Assembly: GCA_016764035.1 (NCBI GenBank) | Contig: JAESSQ010000188.1 | Span: 1-10,407 of the forward strand | Source: Gammaproteobacteria bacterium | GTDB taxonomy: Bacteria > Pseudomonadota > Gammaproteobacteria > SZUA-229 | Direction of reading: 5' to 3' | DNA length: 10,407 nucleotides | Part shown: piece after piece, positions 1-6,524 of the stretch | Numbering within the stretch: position 1 is the stretch's first letter | Layout of the letters: each line of letters begins with the position of its first letter | Notes under the pieces: model-generated | The model's input: only the letters and a program-made list of their open reading frames with translations | Databases searched by the model: none | What the model was told of the DNA's origin: nothing | Translations under genes and position numbers: made by a program

Positions 1-1787
1 TGAGCGCAGTGTTTGACAATAATATAAAACAGAACCAACATCTTGAAGTTCATGATATTTTACAATGGCTTGAAGAAGATGACATGGTCGACATCGAAAA
101 TGCGCACATGTTACGCACCTTGGCCGTGGGTGCAGAATATAAGAAAAAAAATCCACTGGAAGTTATTGCTGACCGGAACTGGGTTAATAAGGAGACTGAA
201 AAATTACTAACACTTGATACATTGACGCAATGGTTTGCAAAACGTGTCGATATACCTTTTATTCGTATTGATCCACTAAAAGTGGAAGTGGCAGAAGTCA
301 CCGAAGTGATGTCTTATGCTTATGCTGCAAGGTATAACGTATTGCCGATAAAAGTTGAAAGTACCAGCATAACTGTGGCAACCGCACAGCCATTCGAGCG
401 TGACTGGGAAATTGAACTAACACGTATACATAATAAAGAATTTAAACTGGTTATCGCTAACCCAGATGATATCCGTCGGTTATTACTCGAGTTTTATACC
501 ATCGCTAAGTCCGTTCACGGAGCGCGCGCCTCGACGGATTCGAACAGTGGCAGTATTCAAAATCTAGAGCAGTTGATGGAGTTGGGTCGCAGTGGCAAGC
601 TCGATGCCAATGACCAGCATGTGGTAAATATCGTGGACTGGTTATTACAGTATGCTTTTGATCAGCGTGCCAGTGATATCCATCTGGAGCCACGGCGTGA
701 TATGTGTCCGGTGCGATTTCGTATTGATGGTGTTTTACAGGAAGTCTATCAAATTCCCACCGCAGTGATGAAAGCGGTAACCAGCCGTATAAAAATAATC
801 GGACGAATGGATGTGGCTGAGAAACGCCGGCCACAGGATGGCAGACTGAAAACACGCACTGAAGACGGTAGAGAAGTTGAGTTACGTTTGTCGACCATGC
901 CAACAGCCTTTGGTGAAAAGTTAGTCATGCGTATTTTTGACCCAGAAGTGTTGGTCAAAAATTTCACGCAACTGGGCTTTAGTAAAAAAGACAATACTAT
1001 CTGGCAGTCGATGATAGGACAGCCGCACGGAATTATTTTGGTGACAGGGCCAACGGGTTCAGGTAAAACCACAACCCTGTATTCTACGTTGAAACTGCTG
1101 GCCAAACCGGACGTGAACGTCTGCAGTATCGAAGACCCAATCGAACTGGTCGAGCCTGCATTTAACCAGATGCAAGTACAGAAAAACATTGATCTCGACT
1201 TTGCTAGTGGTGTTCGTACACTGCTACGTCAAGACCCAGACATCATCATGATTGGCGAGATTCGAGACCAGGAAACGGCAGATATCGCCATACAGGCAGC
1301 ATTAACAGGCCATCTGGTATTATCTACGTTACATACAAATGATGCGCCGTCGGCAGTAACACGATTGTTGGATATCGGCGTCGCGCCGTATTTAATTCAG
1401 TCTTCTGTGCTGGGAATCATGGCGCAACGCCTGGTGAGAACCTTATGCCCACATTGTAAGGAACCGACAGAAATCAGCGATAAAGTGTGGCAGGAGTTGG
1501 TGCACCCCTGGAAGGCGAAAAAACCTAAACGGGTTTATAAACCGGTGGGTTGTTTGGAGTGTCGAGATACAGGGTATCAAGGCCGAAAGGGCATATACGA
1601 AATGTTTAAGTTTTCCAAAGAAACACGTCAGATGATCACGACAGATTGTAATATCCACGATATGCGTCGTCAGGCGATTAAAGATGGCTTGCAGCCCTTG
1701 CGTCTAAGTGGCGCAAACAAGGTGGCGAAAGGTGAGACAACAATAGAAGAAGTGCTGCGTGTAGCACCGCCGCCACTTGAAACCTAA
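1..1787 (+). CDS. GspE/PilB-family type II secretion / type IV pilus assembly ATPase (lacks first base of start codon)
   Basis: Cytoplasmic hexameric ATPase of the family that powers pseudopilus or pilus assembly. Numbered from GTG 9: an N-terminal MshEN/T2SSE-N type region spans roughly 15-165, followed by the ATPase core. Walker A GPTGSGKTT starts at residue 347 (Lys353), and the Walker B region DPDIIMIGEIRD is at 409-420. The C-terminal part has a CPHC...CLEC tetracysteine pair, as in zinc-binding GspE/PilB proteins. GTG 9 opens the visible frame, but bases 1-8 (tgagcgca) read in frame as the tail of ATG-AGC-GCA. The true start is therefore probably an ATG whose A lies just outside the window, giving about 595 residues. 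No GspF/PilC, prepilin peptidase or pilin gene follows, so it looks like a stand-alone ATPase, and the choice between PilB, MshE and GspE cannot be made here. The family is certain; the specific role is not. Confidence 0.93.
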   Translation, partial: SAVFDNNIKQNQHLEVHDILQWLEEDDMVDIENAHMLRTLAVGAEYKKKNPLEVIADRNWVNKETEKLLTLDTLTQWFAKRVDIPFIRIDPLKVEVAEVTEVMSYAYAARYNVLPIKVESTSITVATAQPFERDWEIELTRIHNKEFKLVIANPDDIRRLLLEFYTIAKSVHGARASTDSNSGSIQNLEQLMELGRSGKLDANDQHVVNIVDWLLQYAFDQRASDIHLEPRRDMCPVRFRIDGVLQEVYQIPTAVMKAVTSRIKIIGRMDVAEKRRPQDGRLKTRTEDGREVELRLSTMPTAFGEKLVMRIFDPEVLVKNFTQLGFSKKDNTIWQSMIGQPHGIILVTGPTGSGKTTTLYSTLKLLAKPDVNVCSIEDPIELVEPAFNQMQVQKNIDLDFASGVRTLLRQDPDIIMIGEIRDQETADIAIQAALTGHLVLSTLHTNDAPSAVTRLLDIGVAPYLIQSSVLGIMAQRLVRTLCPHCKEPTEISDKVWQELVHPWKAKKPKRVYKPVGCLECRDTGYQGRKGIYEMFKFSKETRQMITTDCNIHDMRRQAIKDGLQPLRLSGANKVAKGETTIEEVLRVAPPPLET

Positions 1788-1887
1788 GAAAGCCTTTTTC
1801 GTATTTTTTTATCTGTAGCAGCCAAAAGCGTACTTTTCATATTCTTTCATAACACAGTTATCTTCCGCCTATCTCCATAGGAAGGTT

Positions 1888-1915
1888 TTGCCTGCTTACA
1901 TCAACAGGTTATAAT
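1888..1915 (+). promoter_or_regulatory. Putative sigma70 promoter for the DUF302-grxC unit
   Basis: A -35-like TTGCCT (1888-1893, 4 of 6 consensus) and a perfect -10 TATAAT (1910-1915) are separated by 16 bp. Transcription would start near 1922, leaving a leader of about 37 nt before the DUF302 start. This is the best promoter match seen in the left half, and it implies that the pair is expressed independently of the upstream ATPase gene. Confidence 0.6.
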
Positions 1916-1958
1916 ATGCTGCCTGAACGCTGCTATTTGTACAACTGAGGATTATTCC

Positions 1959-2345
1959 ATGAGTTATTATTTTTCTAAAATTGTCGATGACAATTTTGAA
2001 GATGCTATCGAACGTGTTACCGCGCATCTGGCTGATGCCGGTTTTGGTGTTTTAACAACCATTGATGTTAGCGCCACTTTAAAGAAGAAAATCGATGTTG
2101 ATTTTCCGCGTTACACAATACTGGGTGCCTGCAACCCAGGTTTTGCCCATAAAGCACTGTTAGCAGAAAACAAAATTGGCACCATGCTGCCATGTAATGT
2201 CGTGGTGCAGGAAACTGACGACGGTAAAGTGGAAGTTTCTGCGGTTGACCCTATGGCTTCGATGATGGCCATTCAAAATGAAGCGTTGGGTGGCATCGCC
2301 TCGGAAGTACAGGCAATGTTAAAAAACGTTATTGAAGGTTTGTAA
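1959..2345 (+). CDS. DUF302 domain protein
   Basis: A 128-residue soluble protein that is essentially one DUF302 domain, whose biochemical function is not established. Family signatures are the LGACNPGFAHKAL stretch around residues 55-67 and LPCNVVVQE around 77-85, followed by a VDP near 96-98. Two cysteines (Cys58 and Cys79) lie in these conserved segments. No signal peptide or membrane segment is visible. ATG 1959 is supported by the Shine-Dalgarno TGAGGA at 1946-1951, 7 nt upstream. The stop codon is 3 nt before the glutaredoxin gene, so the two are almost certainly co-transcribed. The pairing with a thiol-disulfide protein fits a redox or metal-related role for the conserved cysteines, but that is inference. 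Confidence 0.9.
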   Translation: MSYYFSKIVDDNFEDAIERVTAHLADAGFGVLTTIDVSATLKKKIDVDFPRYTILGACNPGFAHKALLAENKIGTMLPCNVVVQETDDGKVEVSAVDPMASMMAIQNEALGGIASEVQAMLKNVIEGL

Positions 2346-2348
2346 ATT

Positions 2349-2624
2349 ATGTCAAATACTAATGAGTCACAAGCTAAAATTATCATTTATAGTGGAAGAA
2401 TGTGTGGATATTGTGCGGCTGCTGAGCGTTTGTTTCAAAGTAAAAATGCAGAATATGAACTGATTAAAGTCGATGAAGACCCTGCACAGTTTGAAGAAAT
2501 GATGCAAAAGACAGGTCGCCGTACCATTCCACAAATATTTATCGGTGATTATCATGTTGGTGGTTTTGATGATTTGGCTGAATTAAGCCATAGCGGTAAA
2601 TTAGACGAGTTATTAAATTCTTAA
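2349..2624 (+). CDS. grxC: Glutaredoxin 3-type dithiol glutaredoxin
   Basis: A 91-residue single-domain glutaredoxin, the usual length for GrxC with a short N-terminal extension. The active site is C19-G-Y-C22, a dithiol CGYC variant of the classical CPYC. The cis-proline loop is T59-I-P61, and the glutathione-binding GGFDD is at 71-75, where E. coli Grx3 has GGCDD. The family reduces protein disulfides or glutathione mixed disulfides in the cytoplasm using glutathione. Translation is likely coupled to the DUF302 gene: the gap is 3 nt, and a GAAGG at 2334-2338 inside the end of that gene can serve as ribosome binding site. A monothiol (iron-sulfur cluster-type) glutaredoxin is ruled out by the second active-site Cys and the short length. 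Confidence 0.93.
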   Translation: MSNTNESQAKIIIYSGRMCGYCAAAERLFQSKNAEYELIKVDEDPAQFEEMMQKTGRRTIPQIFIGDYHVGGFDDLAELSHSGKLDELLNS

Positions 2625-2680
2625 CAGAGCTTGGCTTCATTGCTAGCATAGAATGTTGAGTGCAGCGTGATGATTTTCGT

Positions 2681-2697
2681 TCGGCTTATAAAGCCGA
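2681..2697 (+). other. Perfect hairpin in the grxC-cysG intergenic region
   Basis: TCGGCTT-ATA-AAGCCGA is a 7-bp perfect stem with a 3-nt loop. TTTTC just upstream can pair with GAAAA just downstream after a small asymmetric gap, giving a stem of about 12 bp. On the + strand it is followed by an A-run, not a T-run, so it is not a standard intrinsic terminator in that direction. It may act as a 3' mRNA end-protecting structure for the DUF302-grxC transcript. Confidence 0.4.
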
Positions 2698-2761
2698 TGA
2701 AAAAAACGCAGCCTCACTACACATCTAGATCTAATCACTTGATATAAACAATTTAGCGAAT

Positions 2762-4189
2762 ATGGAATACCTGCCAATTTTTATACGAATAAAGCAACGT
2801 CCTTGTCTAGTCGTTGGCGGTGGATCAATAGCTGCGCGTAAAGTCGCCTTGCTCAGAAAAGCGCAGGCAGATGTGACGATTGTTTCTCCCGAGCTTTGTG
2901 CAGAACTGGCGCAGCTAAAAGCTGATGGGCTGGTTCGGCATCAGGCACGAACTTTTGAGGATATCGATCTGGAAAGCTGTGTTGCTGTTATCGCAGCGAC
3001 CAATCAGCAGTCGGTCAATGAACATGTTTCAGGGCTCGCGCATCAATTACGTTTGCCCGTCAATGTGGTCGATAATCCGGATTTATGCAGCTTTATCATG
3101 CCATCAATAATCGATCGCTCTCCGGTGGTCATCGCGGTATCTACAGGTGGCTCTTCACCGGTATTGGCACGGTTAATTCGCACGAAACTTGAAGGCAGCA
3201 TTCCCGCTGCATATGGTCGTTTGGCAAAACTTGTCGAAGGTTTTCGTACCAAGGTTAAAACGGCTTTTCCTAATGTTGAATCTCGTCGTGGTTTTTGGGA
3301 AAAAATTCTTGAAGGTACCGTTGCAGAACTGGTATTCACCGGCCATGAAAAAGAAGCTGAACAAATGCTGGATAAGGCAATCGATGAGAATGCAGCCATG
3401 CCTGATATTCCCGGTGAAGTTTTTCTGGTCGGCGCTGGTCCGGGTGACCCTGACCTTTTAACTTTTCGTGCGTTACGTTTGATGCAGCAAGCGGATGTAG
3501 TTGTGTATGATCGTCTGGTCTCACCGTCTATAATGGAAATGGTGCGCCGTGATGCAGAAATTGTCTATGTCGGTAAAGAACGCGATAAGCACACCATGCA
3601 GCAGGAAAGCATTAATCAGTTGTTGGTACGTTTAGCCAAAGAAGGCAAGCGTGTACTGCGACTCAAAGGCGGCGACCCCTTTATTTTTGGTCGCGGTGGT
3701 GAAGAGATAGAAGAGTTAGCGCAGGAAGGTATCGCTTTTCAGGTAGTGCCAGGCATTACCGCAGCCAATGGCTGTTCTGCATATGCGGGCATACCGTTGA
3801 CACATCGAGATTATGCGCAATCATGTGTCTTTGTTACCGGACATCTAAAAGATGGCTCTGTTGATCTTAACTGGCAAGCACTTGCCCATACAAATCAGAC
3901 CGTGGTGTTCTACATGGGCTTACACGGGGCGCCGACATTATGTAAAGAGATGGTAGCGCATGGATTACCCGCTAGTACGCCTGTTGCTTTGGTTGAGCAG
4001 GGTACGACACCACAGCAACGTGTCTTGGTCGCAACGCTAGATACGTTGCTTGATGTCATCAAAAATGAAAATATTAAGCCGCCGACGTTAATTATTGTGG
4101 GTGAAGTTGTTACCCTGCACGATAAACTTAACTGGGTTGCTGAACGTCAGACAGATAATGTTGATGGTGTTTTTGCTTATAAAGATTGA
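2762..4189 (+). CDS. cysG: Siroheme synthase CysG (precorrin-2 dehydrogenase / ferrochelatase / uroporphyrinogen-III methyltransferase)
   Basis: A trifunctional 475-residue fusion that methylates uroporphyrinogen III twice, oxidises precorrin-2 with NAD+ and inserts Fe2+ to make siroheme, the cofactor of sulfite and nitrite reductases. The N-terminal CysG_N half has the dinucleotide-binding VVGGGSIAARK (17-27) and NVVD with Asp104, the residue that serves both dehydrogenase and chelatase in the enterobacterial enzyme. It also has FIMPSIIDRSP (111-121). The C-terminal SUMT half starts near 218 with GEVFLVGAGPGDPDLL, carries VYDRLVS with Asp250 and VGK with Lys272 (equivalent to E. coli Asp248 and Lys270), then LKGGDPFIFGRGGEE and PLTHRDYAQS. 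The start is fixed by the MEYLPIF N-terminus, which lines up with E. coli MDHLPIF; there is no clear Shine-Dalgarno. E. coli phosphoserine 128 aligns with Thr128 here. A terminator follows 114 nt after the stop codon. Confidence 0.97.
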   Translation: MEYLPIFIRIKQRPCLVVGGGSIAARKVALLRKAQADVTIVSPELCAELAQLKADGLVRHQARTFEDIDLESCVAVIAATNQQSVNEHVSGLAHQLRLPVNVVDNPDLCSFIMPSIIDRSPVVIAVSTGGSSPVLARLIRTKLEGSIPAAYGRLAKLVEGFRTKVKTAFPNVESRRGFWEKILEGTVAELVFTGHEKEAEQMLDKAIDENAAMPDIPGEVFLVGAGPGDPDLLTFRALRLMQQADVVVYDRLVSPSIMEMVRRDAEIVYVGKERDKHTMQQESINQLLVRLAKEGKRVLRLKGGDPFIFGRGGEEIEELAQEGIAFQVVPGITAANGCSAYAGIPLTHRDYAQSCVFVTGHLKDGSVDLNWQALAHTNQTVVFYMGLHGAPTLCKEMVAHGLPASTPVALVEQGTTPQQRVLVATLDTLLDVIKNENIKPPTLIIVGEVVTLHDKLNWVAERQTDNVDGVFAYKD

Positions 4190-4256
4190 TTCGCCGTGTT
4201 AAGTGAATTAGAAACTGATAAAAACGCCCTTAAATTTATTATTATTGAATTTTGAC

Positions 4257-4285
4257 GTGACGAAAAGCTGTGTATTCGTCATAAT
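4257..4285 (+). promoter_or_regulatory. Possible promoter with overlapping inverted repeat upstream of the SH3 protein gene
   Basis: GTGACG (4257-4262) and CATAAT (4280-4285) are 17 bp apart and match the sigma70 boxes 4 of 6 and 5 of 6. The same stretch contains a perfect inverted repeat, TGACGAA (4258-4264) and TTCGTCA (4275-4281), with a 10-nt centre, which could be an operator. A transcript from here would have to pass the terminator-like hairpin at 4303-4320, so this is weak evidence for a promoter of the SH3 gene. Confidence 0.3.
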
Positions 4286-4302
4286 ACGGTCTTCTTTATA
4301 TT

Positions 4303-4330
4303 CTTCACCCGTTGGTGAAGGTGTTTTTTA
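4303..4330 (+). terminator. Rho-independent terminator after cysG
   Basis: CTTCACC (4303-4309), loop CGTT and GGTGAAG (4314-4320) form a 7-bp perfect stem. After GTG comes a run of six T (4324-4329). This is the clearest intrinsic terminator in the window. It lies 114 nt after the cysG stop codon and overlaps the longest possible open frame of the next gene, which argues that the next gene starts downstream of it. Confidence 0.7.
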
Positions 4331-4362
4331 TAATCAAAATTTTTGAAAAGTGGTTACCTATC

Positions 4363-5049
4363 GTGTTTAAAAATAAATCTCAGTCGATACTATGGTCAAT
4401 AGTCGTTTTTTTAGTTATCGCTTCCACGCCGGTTCAGGCAAAAACAGCATATGTAAGTGACGAGCTTAAAGTACCCTTGCGCTCAGGTGCTTCAAATGGG
4501 CATCGTATTATTAAATTTTTACCTAGTGGTACAGCGCTGACCGTATTGCAATCTTCCGGTGATTTTACCGAGATCGAAGTAAGCGGCGGTAAATCTGGCT
4601 GGGTATTAAGTGAGCAGGTTATGAATGTGCCCAGTGGACGTGCTCGTCTGGCTGTGTCCAATAAAAAACTGACCAACGCCAAACAACAGGTCAAAGAATT
4701 AAAAAATACTATCGCCGAGTTAAAGTCTGAAATTAGACAACTAACAAATGACAAAGGCTCATTAGAAAATGAGCGCACTAATTTAAGTAACTCTTTGGAT
4801 GATTTAAAAATTACCGCCGCAAACCCATTGTCGTTATCAAAGAAGAACAAGCGGTTGAGAAAAGACCTCGATAAAGTCCGCGAGAAAGAATCGATGTTAG
4901 AAAAAGATAATCAACAACTACGTAGTAACGTGGCGCAGGAATGGTTTATCATCGGTGGTGGCGTAGCGATAGGTAGTTTGATTCTTGGTCTTATTATTAC
5001 TCGTATTAACTGGCGTCGTAAACGTGACAATTGGGGTGATAGCTTTTAG
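4363..5049 (+). CDS. Exported SH3b-domain protein with coiled coil and C-terminal membrane anchor (TIGR04211/YgiM-like)
   Basis: 228 residues from GTG 4363. The start was chosen because it gives a clean signal peptide: basic n-region MFKNK, hydrophobic core around 9-21, and predicted cleavage after VQA at 26. The open frame runs up to TTG 4312, but that region contains the cysG terminator. Mature residues from about 28 to 88 form a bacterial SH3 domain (VPLRSGAS, GTALTVLQSSGDFTEIEV, SGWV). Residues from about 98 to 190 are a lysine/glutamate-rich coiled coil. One membrane helix at about 194-213 is followed by a basic tail (RINWRRKR), placing the C-terminus in the cytoplasm. This layout matches the SH3 domain protein family that includes E. 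coli YgiM, an envelope protein of unclear function. Its convergent neighbour is senA, 122 nt away. The ribosome binding site is weak. Confidence 0.82.
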   Translation: MFKNKSQSILWSIVVFLVIASTPVQAKTAYVSDELKVPLRSGASNGHRIIKFLPSGTALTVLQSSGDFTEIEVSGGKSGWVLSEQVMNVPSGRARLAVSNKKLTNAKQQVKELKNTIAELKSEIRQLTNDKGSLENERTNLSNSLDDLKITAANPLSLSKKNKRLRKDLDKVREKESMLEKDNQQLRSNVAQEWFIIGGGVAIGSLILGLIITRINWRRKRDNWGDSF

Positions 5050-5171
5050 GGTTGTACATTAGCTCTACAGCTCCACTACTTATTGTTCTATTCCTTGCTC
5101 TATTCGATGCCAAGTGAACGCAGCTTCTTGAGTAAGAATGCCAGTAAGTATCGTTAGACTAAAAAAATAGT

Positions 5172-6479
5172 TTACATAGCACAACTTCTAAAACCTGAAA
5201 AAACATCGTTTCGGTCTGCCCCATAATAATTTCGCCATGTGTTTCTAATCATACGAGAACGCGTCGTCCATGCACCGCCTCGTAATACTTTTGTCTGGCC
5301 GAATAGCGGTTGCGAATAATCCTGATACATATCGGCGACAAAACCTGGGTAAGAGTTGAAAGTATCCGCCGTCCATTCCCATACATTGCCTAACATCTGG
5401 CGACAGCCAAAAGCACTGTCGCCATTAGGTAAAGCGCCGACATCGATGGTGCGCATGGCACGTGAATTCATGTTTACATGCTTTTCTGTTGGTGCATTAT
5501 TACCCCAGGGGTAAAAACGTTTTTCATTTATATTTTCGGGTGAGCCAGATGCGGCCAGTTCCCACTCGGCTTCTGTCGGCAAACGTCGGCGTGCCCAGCG
5601 GCACCATGCGGTAGCTTCGTACCAGTTAATATGAACGACTGCGGTATGCGGGCGCATCGTCTGCCATTGATCAAACTGTTTGATTAACCAATGGCCGTTA
5701 GTCTCTTTTTTCCAACCATTTGGAAGGGTTATCTTGTTTTTTTGTAACCAGTCCCAGCCATCGTCATCCCAAAATTGTTGATCGCTATAGCCGCCATCAT
5801 CAACAAATTGTGCAAACTGCTGATAGCTTGTTGCGCTACGAGCAATAGCAAAGGGCTTAACATTAACCGGATGTTGCCATTTTTCATTATCGAAACAGAA
5901 GTCTGATTGTTCTTGCGCGCCTAGCATGTAATCACCACCGACAATTTCTACATCGCCTTCAACGGTTCCGGTATTATAAATTGCGTCCTCTAATACCGTG
6001 TTGCTGAACGTGGGTGCAGGGTAGTTCAAGGTACGACGGCTATAAGTAAAGGCTTCGGTATGCATGTCTTCATGAAATACGGCATATCGTGTGAGATAGA
6101 TGTCCTTTGTGTTTAGGTTTTTGTTTTTCAAACGTAAGATTTCGGCATCTAGTACTTGCTGCATATACGCTTTGGTTTTGTCTAACGACAACAAAGGTAA
6201 GTCCCAGCGTGTCTTATGAGCGATATTTATCGAATCGTATAAAGCGTCCGCATTTTTTAAAATGGAGGCTTGGTTATCCAGATGACGCAATGTCCAAAAT
6301 TCATGGAAGTGCGCGACATGACCAATCTCCCAGAGTAGCGGGTTTACCGTGTCGAGTTTGGGTCCGATAATTTGTTGTGCATCCAAACCATTGATGAGTT
6401 GCAATGTGCGTTGTCGTGCATCTTTTAAATCATTAATTAATGTTTGTATTATTTGTTCAGAAATTTTAGTGTCGGGCAT
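5172..6479 (-). CDS. senA: Selenoneine synthase SenA (EgtB-like, DinB_2 + FGE-sulfatase domains)
   Basis: 435 residues with the architecture of ergothioneine-synthase EgtB. An N-terminal DinB_2 domain (about 10-145) carries the non-haem iron ligands: His53 in EIGHVAH, and the HX3HXE motif H136-E-D-M-H140-T-E142. The C-terminal FGE-sulfatase/SUMF1 fold (about 175-433) has RRRLPTEAEWE (297-307), MLGNVWEWTAD (362-372), LRGGAW (399-404) and a final FSGFRS. EgtB family members join a sulfur or selenium donor to hercynine oxidatively. SenA, as described in Variovorax, uses a selenosugar to give selenoneine. The SenA assignment rather than EgtB rests mainly on the divergent SenB-type gene and selD nearby. 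The start ATG is at 6479, giving the expected N-terminus; no Shine-Dalgarno is visible. Hercynine must come from an EgtD encoded elsewhere. The alternative is EgtB or another EgtB-like sulfoxide synthase. Confidence 0.8.
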   Translation of the reverse strand: MPDTKISEQIIQTLINDLKDARQRTLQLINGLDAQQIIGPKLDTVNPLLWEIGHVAHFHEFWTLRHLDNQASILKNADALYDSINIAHKTRWDLPLLSLDKTKAYMQQVLDAEILRLKNKNLNTKDIYLTRYAVFHEDMHTEAFTYSRRTLNYPAPTFSNTVLEDAIYNTGTVEGDVEIVGGDYMLGAQEQSDFCFDNEKWQHPVNVKPFAIARSATSYQQFAQFVDDGGYSDQQFWDDDGWDWLQKNKITLPNGWKKETNGHWLIKQFDQWQTMRPHTAVVHINWYEATAWCRWARRRLPTEAEWELAASGSPENINEKRFYPWGNNAPTEKHVNMNSRAMRTIDVGALPNGDSAFGCRQMLGNVWEWTADTFNSYPGFVADMYQDYSQPLFGQTKVLRGGAWTTRSRMIRNTWRNYYGADRNDVFSGFRSCAM

Positions 6480-6482
6480 GAG

Positions 6483-6511
6483 TTGGCTGTTTATATTTTT
6501 AGCTTTAGATT
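6483..6511 (+). promoter_or_regulatory. Possible senB promoter
   Basis: TTGGCT (6483-6488) and TAGATT (6506-6511) are spaced 17 bp apart, each matching consensus 4 of 6. They sit in the 45-bp gap between the divergent starts. Transcription would begin near 6518, only a few bases before the senB ATG, consistent with the absence of a Shine-Dalgarno. The match is weak. Confidence 0.3.
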
Positions 6512-6517
6512 ATTATA
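6512..6517 (-). promoter_or_regulatory. Possible -10 element of senA
   Basis: On the - strand this reads TATAAT, a perfect -10 hexamer, about 33 nt before the senA ATG. No good -35 is seen 16-18 bp upstream; any such box would lie inside the start of senB. It abuts the possible senB -10 element, so the two promoters would interfere or be co-regulated. Confidence 0.35.
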
Positions 6518-6524
6518 CATAGTT

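Noticed and set aside
505..903. Open frame of 132 codons on the - strand inside the ATPase gene
   Set aside because: Shadow of the conserved coding sequence, with no Shine-Dalgarno or family signature.
749..1189. Open frame of 146 codons on the - strand inside the ATPase gene
   Set aside because: It is antisense to a well-conserved ATPase core and its translation has no recognisable features, so it is a shadow frame.
2681..2707. Intrinsic terminator after grxC
   Set aside because: The hairpin is sound, but the run after it on the + strand is A, not T, and the - strand side lacks a T-run after the stem.
4434..4850. Open frame of 138 codons antisense to the SH3 protein gene
   Set aside because: Its length is explained by the lysine/glutamate-rich coiled coil on the other strand, and the translation shows no domain.
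6444..6524. TTG 6444 as the start of senB, giving 27 extra residues
   Set aside because: It would overlap the 5' end of senA, and the added residues do not resemble the family N-terminus. ATG 6525 gives MHIGIITPA at the expected place.
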